Shown here piece after piece: positions 9,769 through 20,969 of a stretch of DNA of 64,000 nt. The DNA is from Cystobacter ferrugineus. Its GTDB lineage: Bacteria > Myxococcota > Myxococcia > Myxococcales > Myxococcaceae. Positions within the stretch are counted from its first letter, which is position 1. Each line of letters opens with the position of its first letter. The notes below the pieces were generated by a model. The model ran no database searches. It was not told the origin of the DNA and worked only from the letters and a program-made list of their open reading frames with translations. Where the stretch lies: positions 535,733-599,732 of the forward strand of contig NZ_MPIN01000004.1 in NCBI RefSeq assembly GCF_001887355.1, in the 5' to 3' direction. A program made the translations under genes and the position numbers.

Positions 9769-11286
9769 TTACGCCGCGAAGCTCAGGGGCGCGGCCTTTC
9801 CGTCTCCCCGCACCGCCTCCGGCTTCAGGAGGACGAGCCGCGTGGACTCCCGGGCTTCCACTTGGAGTGGCCGCCGGGCCTCCAGGAGCGTGGCGCCGCG
9901 CTGAGACACCCTCAGCCCCTCGTGCTCGAACTCCACCGCGCCCGACAACACGAACAATTGGGTACGCTCTTCCATCGCATGCACCTCTCCTGGTGCCAGC
10001 TCGCGGTGCTCGCCGTGCTGGAACAGGGCGAGCCGATCCTTGCGCCCGAGGTACCTGTACCGCTCCAACCCTCGCACCATGTCATCGAAGCGCCGCTCGG
10101 CGAACGTCTTCCACATCCCCTCGCGCAGACCCGCATCCGCCTCGAGCAGGGGCAGGAGCGCCGAGCGGGGAATGCGCACCAACGTCGAAGCCGTCGCCGT
10201 GCGGATGGAGGCCGAGCGGCGCTCTCCCGTGAGCAGGGCGCGCTCCCCGAACACGGCGCCGCCGCCCAGCTCGTCCACGAGCACCTCGCCTCGGGCCGAG
10301 GGCGCCAGCACGTAGACCGCGCCGCGCTCGACCAGATACAGCTCGTCGCTGGCGCTGCCCGCGAGGAAGACGTCCTGGCCCGCGGGCAGCACGTGGCGCT
10401 CCGCGCATGCGGCCAGGCGGCGCAGGATGGTCTCATCGAGGTGAGCGAGCAACGGCACGCGGCGCAACGACTGGACCATCTGGGAGGAGCGCAGGCGGGC
10501 CCCGAGCCACGTGCGCTGCACCCGGGCCGCGAGTTTCTCCAGGGGCTGGCGCAGCCGCTGCGCCATCCGCGACCGGGCGACGCTCAGCAGGTTGCTCGGG
10601 GTGATGGGCACCACCGTCACCAGCCCGTGTCCCTGGCCGTATCCCGGGTTGGCTTCGAGGAAGTAGCGCGCGGCGGGTTTGTCACAGTGCTTCCAGTACT
10701 CCCTCTCCACCTCCGACTCGCGCGTGCGCCAGCCGACGCGGCGGATCAGCGGCCGGGCGGGATCCACCATCTCGTGACCGAATTCCGACGCCAGTGCGGA
10801 CATGAGGGACAGGATCTCCGGTGGCGTCTCCTGCTCGCGCCGCGGCCACACCTCTCCGAAATACTTGGTGAGCAGCGAGTAGCTGGACGGGTGCACCAAC
10901 GAGCCCAGGTAGAACACGCGCCGGCGCGGATGCTCCAGCATGTAGCGCCCCAGCCGCGCCATGATGAAGCGCGCGTTGACGTTGCCTCCCCGGTAGGCGC
11001 GCAGCGAGCCCGCCTCCGCGCGGAACACGGCCAGGGGTTCTGCGCCGAACTGCTTCTCGAAGAGGTGCATGGCGCAGTAGCCGACGATGGCGCCCGCCTC
11101 GTTCTCGTGAACGAGGAGCCACGTGTGCTCGGCCTTCGATTCGACGACGTAGCGGGCGAAGGCCTCCCGGTCCACGCCGTCGAAGATCTGCTGGTGGACG
11201 GCGTAGAGGTCGTCGGTGAGCTGGCGGCGCTCCTCGGCGGACAGGGTGTGGGGGCGGATGATTTCGGTGCGCGTGATGCGGGACAT
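9769..11286 (-). CDS. GNAT-like N-acyltransferase with two cyclic-nucleotide-binding-like domains
   Basis: 505 residues from ATG 11286; GAGG is 5 nt upstream, and an alternative start 51 bp further up is less well supported. The first ~220 residues resemble an acetyltransferase-type fold (TWLLVHENEAGAIVGYCAMHLFEK; RGGNVNARFIMARLGRYML). Residues ~265-400 form a Crp-type cyclic-nucleotide-binding domain (HVLPAGQDVFLAGSASDELY; GGGAVFGERALLTGERRSASI). A second, shorter cNMP/cupin-like unit follows (HRELAPGEVHAMEERTQLF). This suggests acyl transfer gated by a cyclic nucleotide, as known for the cAMP-controlled lysine acetyltransferases of mycobacteria, although here the order is GNAT first. The arginine of the phosphate-binding cassette (GERALLTGERRSA) is present. 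Substrate unknown; the acyltransferase part is the weaker call. Confidence 0.7.
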   Translation of the reverse strand: MSRITRTEIIRPHTLSAEERRQLTDDLYAVHQQIFDGVDREAFARYVVESKAEHTWLLVHENEAGAIVGYCAMHLFEKQFGAEPLAVFRAEAGSLRAYRGGNVNARFIMARLGRYMLEHPRRRVFYLGSLVHPSSYSLLTKYFGEVWPRREQETPPEILSLMSALASEFGHEMVDPARPLIRRVGWRTRESEVEREYWKHCDKPAARYFLEANPGYGQGHGLVTVVPITPSNLLSVARSRMAQRLRQPLEKLAARVQRTWLGARLRSSQMVQSLRRVPLLAHLDETILRRLAACAERHVLPAGQDVFLAGSASDELYLVERGAVYVLAPSARGEVLVDELGGGAVFGERALLTGERRSASIRTATASTLVRIPRSALLPLLEADAGLREGMWKTFAERRFDDMVRGLERYRYLGRKDRLALFQHGEHRELAPGEVHAMEERTQLFVLSGAVEFEHEGLRVSQRGATLLEARRPLQVEARESTRLVLLKPEAVRGDGKAAPLSFAA

Positions 11287-11451
11287 GGTGGCCTCGAGCA
11301 GGGATGTCGTGTCGTGGAGAGTGGCTGGCCCTGACACGAAGCACTCTGCTCCGAGGGCGGAGGCGAGGCTGTGACGGCGCCAACATCCGGAGAGTGAGCG
11401 CCGTCACAGGGCGCGAGGGACGCGTGCGCCTGGCAGGGAACCCTCTGCTAG

Positions 11452-12441
<990 letters not shown>

Positions 12442-12450
12442 TCCCCCCGC

Positions 12451-14088
12451 TCAGCCCATGACGGGCAGCAGGAGGGCGGAGGGGTGGGCGGGATCGTGGA
12501 AGACGCTCTGGTCGGCGGGCACGAGCGTCTTCGCGGTGGCGAGGGGCTCGCCGCTGCCGGTGTTCCGGGCGAAGCGCGGATGGGCCCCACTGGAGACCTG
12601 GAGCCGGAGTCGGTGGCCCTCGAGGAACCGGTGGGCGGTGGGCCACAGCTCGACGGTGATGCGCAGGGTGCCATCGGGCTCGGGGGCGGGCCTGCCGGGA
12701 ACCAGGCGCAGCAGTCCATCGCAGATGTTGATGGATCTGCCCGAGCCGTCGACGTCGCACAGGCGGGCGAAGAAGTCGGTATGGGCGAGGCTGGAGCGGA
12801 CGAAGAGCTCGGCCCGGACGGGACCGATGACCTCGAGGTCCTCGTCCAGGGGCGCGCTGGTGTACGTGAGGATGTCGGGCCGCGACTCCAGTTGCCAGTT
12901 GTCTCGGGGACCGGCCTCGTTCGTCAGGAGCGCACCGCCCACGGTGGGGGTCGGGTCGGCCGGGTCGTAGCGGTAGCGGTCGGGCTCCGAGGCTCCAGGC
13001 ATGGCGGGAGACAGGCCCCGGCCGGGTTGCAGGTGCCAGCGCCGTGGACGGGCTCCGGGTGGGGGCCACTCCGAGAAGTCCCGCCAGGTGTTCGCGCCCA
13101 TGACGAAGAGGCGCACGGGTGCCTCTCGCAAGAGATGGCGCTTGCCCTTGAGGTGGGCCTCGAGCCACAGCAGCGACTCGCGCGCGGCGGCCGCCATCCC
13201 CTCGGGAGCAACATGGGTCCAGGGGCCGATGGTCAGATAGGGGTTGCGCCCGGCCTGTCGGAGCGCGGCGTAGTCGTTCACCTGCCAGGGCAGGAAGATG
13301 TCGTACCAGCCACCAATCAGGTGCACGGGGGCGGTGACCTCGGCGACCGAGCCGCTGAAGTCCGCGGGGTTCCACCACGGGTCGCCCACCGCGTCGTGCT
13401 CGAGCCAGTCCTGGAAGAAGGGGACGCGCTCGCCGACCGCGAGCGCGTCCACCTCGTTCAGCGGCAGGTGCCGGAAGAGGGGCTTGAGCTTACGGGCCGC
13501 GCCGAGCCGCGCGAGGATGGCGCCCAGCCCGGTCTTCTCCTGGGTGCGCACGAGGTGGACCCAGGACAGCGTGGTATCGAGCGAGTAGGCACCGCCCGCG
13601 TAGGTCTGGTCGCGGAACTGGGACGCGGTCTCGTGCGCCACCATCGCCTTCAAGGCGGGCCCCGCCTCCCGCGCGAGCGCCCATTGCACGAAGCCCAGGT
13701 AGCTGGGCCCCACGGTGGCGAACTCACCGGAGAACCAGTCCTGCCGCTTCATCCACTCGATCGTCGCCAGCCCATCGGTTCCCTCGTTGCGGAACGGGTC
13801 GAGCTGGCCTCCCGAGCCGAAGGTGCCGCGCGCGCTCTGGATGAGCGCCTGGAAGCCGCGCTCGGCGAAGAGCCTGCCGAACTGGAGCCCGAAGAAGCCC
13901 CGTCGCCCATAGGGCGAGCGCACCAGGAGTGTGGGCAGCCGGGTGCCACCGCGGGGAGCGTAGCGGTCGGCGAGCAGCTTGACCCCATCGGGCATGGGCA
14001 CTTCGAGGTCCCGCTCGACGATGACGTCATGGGTGTCCGCGGGGGGCAGTTGCAGAAGACGCGAGAGGACGCGGCTGGCGACGGTCAT
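12451..14088 (-). CDS. CocE/NonD family hydrolase (X-Pro dipeptidyl-peptidase-like, S15)
   Basis: 545-residue serine hydrolase. Seen: the nucleophile motif GPSYLGF, a candidate acid in GGWYDIFLPW and a histidine in GPWTHVAPEG, followed by the C-terminal jelly-roll domain typical of the family (YTSAPLDEDLEVIGPVRAELF, then DPAHPSALLLP). Family members include cocaine esterase, glutaryl-7-ACA acylases and X-Pro dipeptidyl peptidases, so the natural substrate cannot be assigned. Start ATG at 14088; no signal peptide, so probably cytoplasmic. It is convergent with pip and divergent from uppS across a 249-bp intergenic stretch. Confidence 0.9.
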   Translation of the reverse strand: MTVASRVLSRLLQLPPADTHDVIVERDLEVPMPDGVKLLADRYAPRGGTRLPTLLVRSPYGRRGFFGLQFGRLFAERGFQALIQSARGTFGSGGQLDPFRNEGTDGLATIEWMKRQDWFSGEFATVGPSYLGFVQWALAREAGPALKAMVAHETASQFRDQTYAGGAYSLDTTLSWVHLVRTQEKTGLGAILARLGAARKLKPLFRHLPLNEVDALAVGERVPFFQDWLEHDAVGDPWWNPADFSGSVAEVTAPVHLIGGWYDIFLPWQVNDYAALRQAGRNPYLTIGPWTHVAPEGMAAAARESLLWLEAHLKGKRHLLREAPVRLFVMGANTWRDFSEWPPPGARPRRWHLQPGRGLSPAMPGASEPDRYRYDPADPTPTVGGALLTNEAGPRDNWQLESRPDILTYTSAPLDEDLEVIGPVRAELFVRSSLAHTDFFARLCDVDGSGRSINICDGLLRLVPGRPAPEPDGTLRITVELWPTAHRFLEGHRLRLQVSSGAHPRFARNTGSGEPLATAKTLVPADQSVFHDPAHPSALLLPVMG

Positions 14089-14337
14089 GGCCGGCCAGCC
14101 TTAACACCGGGTGTCCAGATGTCGACCCCGCGCGTCCATCCCACCCGTTTCACCCACCGTGACACGGGTCGCCTTCCTGGATTCCGGCTGGGTGGAAAAG
14201 AGGGGTCCTTCGGGAAACCTGCCTGGGGGGGAGGGGACCGTTCCCGTTGGCGGGGCGACCGCTCGGGGGGGCTGGACGACCACTCCCGCACGCGCCCGTG
14301 GACGCGGCCCGGTGGGATCTCTATCTTGCGCACCCTC

Positions 14338-15131
14338 ATGGAACGCCCTGCCTCACCCCCTTCTCTGACAGCCCTCGAGCGACTCGTGCAGGAGCGCCCC
14401 CTGCCGCGCCATGTGGGTATCATCATGGATGGCAATGGCCGGTGGGCGGAGATGCGTGGCCTGCCACGAATGGAGGGCCACCGCGAGGGCTCCACCAGCG
14501 TGCGCGAGGTGACGCGCTGTGCCCGCCGCGTGGGGCTCAAGGCCCTCACCCTCTACGCCTTCTCCTCCCAGAACTGGGCCCGCCCGGCCGAGGAGGTGGC
14601 CGCGCTGATGGACTTGCTGCGCGAGTACCTCGAGAGCGAGCGGGAGGAAATCCTGGACAACGGCATCCGGCTCAACGCCATTGGCGAGGTGGACAAGCTG
14701 CCGCGCTTCGTGAAGGACCCGTTGGATCGGCTGCGCGCGGAGTCGGCGAACAACACGGGCATGGTGCTCACGCTGGCGCTCTCCTATGGAGGGCGCGAGG
14801 AGCTGCTCCAGGCGGCGCGCCGGGTGGCCGAGGCCGCCAGCCGGGGCGAGCTGTCGCCCGAGAACCTGGACGGCCAGACCTTCGAGTCGTATCTCTGGAC
14901 GCACGATCTGCCCGCGGTGGATCTCGTGGTCCGCACCAGTGGCGAGCAGCGCATGTCCAACTTCCTTCTCTGGCAGATGGCGTACGCGGAGCTGTGTTTC
15001 AGCGAGGTGCTGTGGCCGGACTTCCGCACCGAGGCCTTCCTGCGGTGTCTGGCGCAGTACCAGCAGCGCGAACGGCGCTTCGGTCTCACCTCCGCGCAAG
15101 TCAAGCGAGAGGACTCCCAGCGGGCCAAGGC

Positions 15132-15135
<4 letters not shown>
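14338..15135 (+). CDS. uppS: Undecaprenyl diphosphate synthase (cis-prenyltransferase)
   Basis: 265 residues. Condenses isopentenyl units onto farnesyl diphosphate to make the C55 carrier lipid for peptidoglycan and O-antigen synthesis. Signature motifs: IIMDGNGRWA with the catalytic Asp, MEGHREG, YAFSSQNWARPAEEV, and the C-terminal DLVVRTSGEQRMSNFLLWQ plus WPDF. The reading frame is open for 1.8 kb further upstream, but the ATG at 14338 gives the normal length and starts just before the conserved fold. The stop overlaps the GTG of cdsA, so the two are translationally coupled. This is the conserved uppS-cdsA-rseP envelope locus. Confidence 0.97.
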
Positions 15136-15959
<824 letters not shown>

Positions 15960-16037
15960 CATCGAATGTCCGCTCGCCTGGACGGCGGGCCTCGAAGCGG
16001 ATTGTCGTGCAGGAGGCCCACGGTTACTGTTGGGCCC

Positions 16038-17672
16038 ATGTTTCAAGACACCGCCCTGTTCATCCTGCTGCTCGGCGTGCTCGTCACCGTCCACGAGCTG
16101 GGCCACTTCCTGGTGGCCAAGGCCTGTGGGGTGAAGGTCATCCGCTTCTCCATCGGCTTCGGGCCCAAGCTGTTCGCCTTCACCAAGGGGGAGACGGAGT
16201 ACCAGGTGGCGCTGCTGCCCCTGGGCGGCTACGTGAAGATGGCCGGCGACGCGCCCCACGAGGAGCTGGCGCCCGAGGACGCCGATCGGGGCTTCCTCAA
16301 CGCCGCGCCGTGGAAGCGCGCGCTCATCGTGGTGGCCGGGCCGGTCTTCAACCTCGTCTTCCCCGTCCTCATCTACTTCTTCGTGTTCGTGGGCGCGCAC
16401 GAGGCCACCTCCACCCGCGTGGGCTTCGTGGATCCGGCGATGCCTGCGGCCGTCGCCGGCATCCGCCCGGGTGACCGCATCACCGCGGTGGAGGGCGAGC
16501 CGGTGCGCACCTTCGAGGACCTGCGCGAGTCCTTCGTCGGCCGCTTCGATCGCCCCGTGCCCGTCACCATCGAGCGCGACGGCCAGTCGACGACGCTCAG
16601 CGTGACGCCGCGGAAGATCGTCGAGTCGAACGCGGTCGACTCGGTGGAGCGGGGCCAGATTGGCATCCAGCCCATCCGCAAGCCCGCGGTGCTGGGCGTG
16701 CCCGCGGGCTCGGTCGCCGCCCAGGCGGGGTTCAAGAGCTTCGATCGCGTCCTGGCCGTCAACGGGGTGAACATCCCGGACGAGGCGGCGCTCCATGAGC
16801 AGCTGGCCAGGCTGCAGGGGCCGCTCGAGGTCACCGTGCAGCGCTCGCAGCCGGTGGAGGTGGGCGTGGTGACGGGTGGCGTGCCCTCCCTCGCCACGGT
16901 GAAGGTGGAGCGGCAGCCGGGTGGGGATGGCTTCTCCGCCCTGGGCGCCGAGCCCTCGGACATGTACGTGTCGTCCGTGTTCCCCGGCAGCGTGGCGGAG
17001 AAGGCCGGCCTGCGCGCGGGAGACCGGCTGGAGAGCTTCAACGGCGAGCCGCTGCGCTCCTTCAACGTCCTGGCCGGAGAGCTGAGCACCCTCAAGGAGA
17101 AGCCCTTCACGCTCTCCTGGCGCTCGGCGCAGGACGGGCAGGTGCACACCCAGCAGCTCGCCCAGGTGATGCGCACCAGCACGGACGAGATGGGCCAGGA
17201 GTCCTCGCGGCTGGAGCTGGGCGTGCGGCCCTGGATGCCTTCCTCGGCGGAGCTTTTGCCGGTGGACACGGTGGTGGTGACGCTCGGCGTCGGCGAGGCG
17301 CTGCGCGAGGCCGTCGTCGTGGTGCCGAAGATCGTCGGTCAGATGGTGAAGGTCATCGGCGGGCTCGTCAGCGGCCAGGTGTCGACCAAGACGCTCGGCG
17401 GCCCGGTGATGATGTACCAGCTCGCCTCCAAGAGCGCGGAGCAGGGCTGGGACAGCTTCCTGCACCTCATGGCCATCATCTCCATCAACCTCGGGGTGAT
17501 GAACCTGCTGCCCATCCCCATTCTCGACGGCTTCCACCTGCTGTCGGCGTTCTGGGAGGCCATCCGCCGCCGCCCCATTCCGGTGCGCGTGCGCGAGATG
17601 GCCAACGTGGTGGGCCTCATCCTGCTCGTGGCGCTCATGGGCATGGCCTTCTTCAACGACATCACCCGGTAG
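16038..17672 (+). CDS. rseP: Site-2 (M50) intramembrane metalloprotease RseP with three PDZ domains
   Basis: 544 residues from ATG 16038; upstream in-frame codons add a non-hydrophobic extension and were rejected. The zinc motif HELGH is in the first membrane helix and the second metal-binding segment NLLPIPILDGFHLL near the C-terminus. Between them are three PDZ-like units, each with a GxxPGDR-type block: GIRPGDRITAVEGEP, GFKSFDRVLAVNGVN and GLRAGDRLESFNGEP. The E. coli enzyme is about 450 residues with two PDZ domains, so this one is longer by a whole domain. Family role: cleavage of anti-sigma factors and remnant signal peptides in the inner membrane. Third gene of the uppS-cdsA-rseP locus, with rlpA following after 10 bp. 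Confidence 0.95.
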   Translation: MFQDTALFILLLGVLVTVHELGHFLVAKACGVKVIRFSIGFGPKLFAFTKGETEYQVALLPLGGYVKMAGDAPHEELAPEDADRGFLNAAPWKRALIVVAGPVFNLVFPVLIYFFVFVGAHEATSTRVGFVDPAMPAAVAGIRPGDRITAVEGEPVRTFEDLRESFVGRFDRPVPVTIERDGQSTTLSVTPRKIVESNAVDSVERGQIGIQPIRKPAVLGVPAGSVAAQAGFKSFDRVLAVNGVNIPDEAALHEQLARLQGPLEVTVQRSQPVEVGVVTGGVPSLATVKVERQPGGDGFSALGAEPSDMYVSSVFPGSVAEKAGLRAGDRLESFNGEPLRSFNVLAGELSTLKEKPFTLSWRSAQDGQVHTQQLAQVMRTSTDEMGQESSRLELGVRPWMPSSAELLPVDTVVVTLGVGEALREAVVVVPKIVGQMVKVIGGLVSGQVSTKTLGGPVMMYQLASKSAEQGWDSFLHLMAIISINLGVMNLLPIPILDGFHLLSAFWEAIRRRPIPVRVREMANVVGLILLVALMGMAFFNDITR

Positions 17673-17682
17673 AGAGGTGGGA

Positions 17683-18132
17683 ATGCGGCGGTTGTTCGTG
17701 GGAGTGAGCGTGGGGTTGGGGCTGCTGTCGGGTTGCGCCGCGCGCGCCACCCGGGGTGACGAGGACTCGGCGGAGCGCGCGTCCGCCACGCGCGGCTACC
17801 TGGAGGAGGGGATCGCCTCCTATTACGCCGATCGCTACAACGGCCGGGCCACCGCCAGCGGTGAGAAGCTGGATCCGAAGAAGTTCACCGCAGCCCACCC
17901 GAAGCTGCCCTTCGGCACGTGCCTCCGGGTGGTGAACATGGAGAACAACCGCTCGGTGGAGGTGCGCGTCAACGACCGGGGCCCCTTCGTGAAGGGCCGG
18001 GTGGTGGACGTGTCGCACGCCGCGGCGAAGAAGCTGGATCTCCTGGACAAGGGGCTCGCCCGGGTGCGGCTCTACCGCTGCGCGACCCGGACCTCGCAGC
18101 TCGACGTCCCCAACGAGTCGCGGGCGGGGTAG
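17683..18132 (+). CDS. rlpA: RlpA-like septal-ring lipoprotein (DPBB domain)
   Basis: 149 residues from ATG 17683; GAGAGGTGGG directly upstream decides this over the GTG 6 nt earlier. N-terminal lipoprotein signal ends LLSGC. The rest is one double-psi beta-barrel: GIASYYADRYNGRATASG, PFGTCLRVVNMENN, and VNDRGPFVKGRVVDVS, the last carrying the aspartates and arginine of RlpA lytic transglycosylases. There is no SPOR domain, so it is the short form. Probable place: outer-membrane or periplasmic, acting on denuded glycan strands. It is in a likely operon with rseP upstream and tsaB 11 bp downstream. Confidence 0.9.
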   Translation: MRRLFVGVSVGLGLLSGCAARATRGDEDSAERASATRGYLEEGIASYYADRYNGRATASGEKLDPKKFTAAHPKLPFGTCLRVVNMENNRSVEVRVNDRGPFVKGRVVDVSHAAAKKLDLLDKGLARVRLYRCATRTSQLDVPNESRAG

Positions 18133-18143
18133 AAGCCCTTCCC

Positions 18144-18878
18144 ATGTTCCTCGCGCTCGATACCTCCACGCTCACGTTGTCCCTGGCCCTGATGGAGCGG
18201 GAGGGCGAGGGGCTGCGCGTCCTCGAACACCTGGTGGTGGCGCCGCCGCGCAAGCAGAGCGAGGCGCTCCCCGGTGTCGTGGGGGAAGTGCTCGCCCGTC
18301 ACGGGGTGAAGCTCGGCGCGCTGGAGGGGCTGGTGATTGGGCTCGGCCCGGGCTCCTTCACGGGCTTGCGCATCGGCCTGTCGTGCATGAAGGGGCTGGC
18401 GTACGCGGCGCGGCTCAAGGTGGCCGGGGCCTCGTCGCTCGCGGCCGTGGCGCTGGAGGGGCCCGAGGGGCCGCCGCTCTTCGCCCTCGCGGTGGCGCGC
18501 AAGGACGACCTCTACCTGGGGCGCTACCGGCGCACGGGCTTGGGCGTGGAGGCCCTGGGCCCCGAGGAGGCGATGAGTCCCGAGGAGGTCGCCCAGCGCA
18601 TGGCCGCCGAGCCCGAGGCGCTCGCCCTGGGGCCCGCGCTGCCCGAGTACCGCGCGGCCCTGGAGCGCCTGGGGGTGGCCCCGTCGCGGCTGCTCGCGGC
18701 CCCCACGTTCCCCTCCGCGGTGGCGCTCGCGCACCTGGCACGGCTGCCCGAGGCGCAGTCGCTGGAGGCGCTCTTCGCGCTGGAGCCGCACTATGTCCGT
18801 GCCTCCGCGCCCGAGCTCAACCCCAAGTTCCCTCCGCTGCCCGGGCCCGTGCCCACCGCGCGCCTCAAGGAGGATTGA
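18144..18878 (+). CDS. tsaB: tRNA N6-threonylcarbamoyladenosine biosynthesis protein TsaB
   Basis: 244 residues. Non-catalytic partner of TsaD in the t6A37 tRNA modification complex. The ASKHA-type N-terminus MFLALDTSTLTLSLALM and the hallmark GLGPGSFTGLRIGLSCMKGLAYA are intact; the C-terminal half is the usual variable region ending in PHYVRASAPE. Start ATG 18144. It is downstream of rlpA on the same strand and convergent with the DUF3943 gene, with one base between the stop codons. Confidence 0.95.
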   Translation: MFLALDTSTLTLSLALMEREGEGLRVLEHLVVAPPRKQSEALPGVVGEVLARHGVKLGALEGLVIGLGPGSFTGLRIGLSCMKGLAYAARLKVAGASSLAAVALEGPEGPPLFALAVARKDDLYLGRYRRTGLGVEALGPEEAMSPEEVAQRMAAEPEALALGPALPEYRAALERLGVAPSRLLAAPTFPSAVALAHLARLPEAQSLEALFALEPHYVRASAPELNPKFPPLPGPVPTARLKED

Positions 18879-18879
18879 G

Positions 18880-20337
18880 TCAGGGGCCGGCGACCCCGAA
18901 GGCATCGTCGGGCATGAAGCTCAGGGTGATGCGCGCGCCGCCTCCCCCAATGGTTCGCGTGGCGTCCGGCCCGAAGTCATAGGAGCGCTGCGACAGGGGC
19001 AGCTCCAGCCCCAGCGCCAGGTGCTGGGACAACCGGACGCGTCCATCGAGGGTGACGTAGGTGATGGACTCGAAGCCGTCCCGGGGCTCGGCGTACACGC
19101 CCGTCACCCACCAGTGCCGGGCGCGCATCCGCAGCATCCCCAGGCCCCGGCGCACGAGCTTCGCCTCCAGGATGCCCTCCACGCCCGGGCCGATGTGGTA
19201 GTCGCGCACGAGCAGCGACTCGAGGCCGAGACTGCCCGCCGCGGCGAAGCCCAGGCCTCCCAGGATGGCACTGCTCTGCAGGAACACCTCCTGGCCGAGC
19301 CTCGTCTGCACCGTCGTCCCGAGGCCCAGGCCCACCGACGACACCCGGACGATGTTGTTCGCGCCGAAGTCATAGAGGCCGAACAGGCCCCACAGCCCCT
19401 TCACCGGGCTCGTCAGGCCCCCGTACTGCCCGCCCAGGAGCAGTCCCCGGATGTAGAGGTTGCCCATGATGATTCCGGGAAAGGTCAGCCCCGCGCTCGC
19501 GTCGAAGTAGGAGAAGGGGTAGCGGTAGCGCCACGTCGGATCTCCCAGGGCCCCGTAGGTGAGCTCCGCCGCCAGCGACACCTGGGGCCCGGCCTCGAGC
19601 AGCAGCCTGGGCGTGGTGGCCGTCCGGTCCTCCAGCCGCGTCATCAGGCTCACGCCCGGGGTGAGGACGAAGGAGAGCGGTGGCGCCGAGTCGATGTCGC
19701 CCGAGGAGACCTCTCCCCCGAGGAGCCAGTCGTTCAGCGACGCGCCCGGGCTGAGGAGCAGCCCCGTGAGCCGGCGCAGCGGGCTCACCCGGCCACCCCC
19801 CTCGGGAATCACGGCGCGGTAGGTGCGGTAGAGCACCTCGCCCAGGAACATGCCGCCGAGCGTGGTGGTGATTTGATCATTGATGGCCGGCGCCTCGTTC
19901 TCCGCGAAGTACTCCCAGCCCAGGCTGGCGACGAAGTTGTAGAGGCCCGCGCGCCAGAAGGGCATCCCGGACGAGCGCGCGAAGTTGTAGATGAGCGAGC
20001 CGTGGTAGGGGTGGCCGAACTGGTTGGTGATGAACTGGTCCACGTCGAAGGTCCACCCGTGGGTGCCATCGAAGTGCCCGCGTGTCGTCTCCCAGGAGAT
20101 GACGGCGAAGGGCTCGCGGGTGATGAGGTTGTGGAAGGAGAACAGGCCGATGTTGAACGCCGCGGCCTCGAAGGCGGGGACGAGGTAGCTGCGGCGCAGC
20201 GGCGCATCCGCGGGAGGCTGCTCTCTGGGAGGTTGCTCCTTCGCGGCCTCGGGCAGGGCGGCCGGGGGGACCTCGGCGGCGTGCCCGAGTGTCCCCCACG
20301 TCACCAGCAGGGCCGCCATCAGCGTGCCCCCCCTCAC
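18880..20337 (-). CDS. DUF3943 domain outer-membrane-associated protein
   Basis: 485 residues from a GTG at 20337 that overlaps the upstream stop (GTGA) and has GGGAGGGA in front of it; the frame is open further upstream but that extension would overlap the preceding gene. Signal peptide cleaves near GHAAEV. Residues ~45-180 carry the DUF3943 pattern: FGHPYHGSLIYNFARSSG, WEYFAE and AINDQITTTLGGMFLGEVLYR. The rest alternates short hydrophobic strands (GLLLGGQYGGLT, RARHWWVTG) and looks like an outer-membrane barrel. Function of the family is unknown. It is translationally coupled to the small membrane protein upstream, so the two probably work together. Confidence 0.85.
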   Translation of the reverse strand: MRGGTLMAALLVTWGTLGHAAEVPPAALPEAAKEQPPREQPPADAPLRRSYLVPAFEAAAFNIGLFSFHNLITREPFAVISWETTRGHFDGTHGWTFDVDQFITNQFGHPYHGSLIYNFARSSGMPFWRAGLYNFVASLGWEYFAENEAPAINDQITTTLGGMFLGEVLYRTYRAVIPEGGGRVSPLRRLTGLLLSPGASLNDWLLGGEVSSGDIDSAPPLSFVLTPGVSLMTRLEDRTATTPRLLLEAGPQVSLAAELTYGALGDPTWRYRYPFSYFDASAGLTFPGIIMGNLYIRGLLLGGQYGGLTSPVKGLWGLFGLYDFGANNIVRVSSVGLGLGTTVQTRLGQEVFLQSSAILGGLGFAAAGSLGLESLLVRDYHIGPGVEGILEAKLVRRGLGMLRMRARHWWVTGVYAEPRDGFESITYVTLDGRVRLSQHLALGLELPLSQRSYDFGPDATRTIGGGGARITLSFMPDDAFGVAGP

Positions 20338-20744
20338 GGCCACGTCCCTCCCAGGGCCACGCCGCCTCCCCCCGGGAGCAGCAGGGGCGCCGCGGAGACC
20401 GCGCGTGAGGGGGAGGAGTCCCAGTTCCACATCGCCGCCGCGATCCCCACGGTGCACACCCCGACGAGCGCCAGGCCGATGCCTCCCAGTTGGGTCTGCT
20501 GGCGCTTCCAGCGCTCCACCTGGACTTCCGCGGGGCTCACGGGCAGCGAGGCCACGCTGCCCTCCTGGACGTTGGCGACCAGCCAGACGAGCGTGCCGGT
20601 GAGGGTCAGGCCCGCCCCGATGCCAGCCACCAGCGGGGCCCGGGAGCGCACGGGCGCGCGCGGCATGGCGTCGGGGGTGGGGGGCTCGGCCGGAGCGGTG
20701 GGGGTGGCTCCCAGGAGGGTCGCGCTCAACAGGAGGAGAATCAT
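20334..20744 (-). CDS. Small membrane protein, unknown function
   Basis: 136 residues from ATG 20744. Begins with a signal-like hydrophobic stretch (MILLLLSATLLGATPTAPA), then a proline-rich linker, a membrane helix (LVAGIGAGLTLTGTLVWLVANV), a short charged segment with RWKRQQTQ, and a second helix (GGIGLALVGVCTVGIAAAMW). No family recognised. Its stop overlaps the GTG of the DUF3943 gene, indicating coupled translation. An upstream in-frame extension of 65 residues lacks a ribosome site and is low-complexity, so it was not used. Confidence 0.7.
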   Translation of the reverse strand: MILLLLSATLLGATPTAPAEPPTPDAMPRAPVRSRAPLVAGIGAGLTLTGTLVWLVANVQEGSVASLPVSPAEVQVERWKRQQTQLGGIGLALVGVCTVGIAAAMWNWDSSPSRAVSAAPLLLPGGGGVALGGTWP

Positions 20745-20969
20745 GCTTGGGTCGAAAGGCAGCGAGGAGCGGCGCGGCCCTCGTAACACCCCCGGTGGGG
20801 GACCGCTCGCGGAAGGGGCACGCGGCGTGTCCGTTCGGGGCGCTCCCATCCATGAGTCGACGTTTGCCCGGAGATCTCCGCGTCCGCCGGGGGGCGGGGT
20901 GTCATCCGGGCGGGGTGGGAGGCGAGAAGCGGGACCCACCAGGCCACGGCCTGGGGTAAAGGGGGCAGC

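Noticed and set aside
12484-14337. In-frame extension of uppS upstream to 12484
   Set aside because: It would overlap the CocE/NonD gene for almost its full length and makes the enzyme three times the usual size. The ATG at 14338 fits the family.
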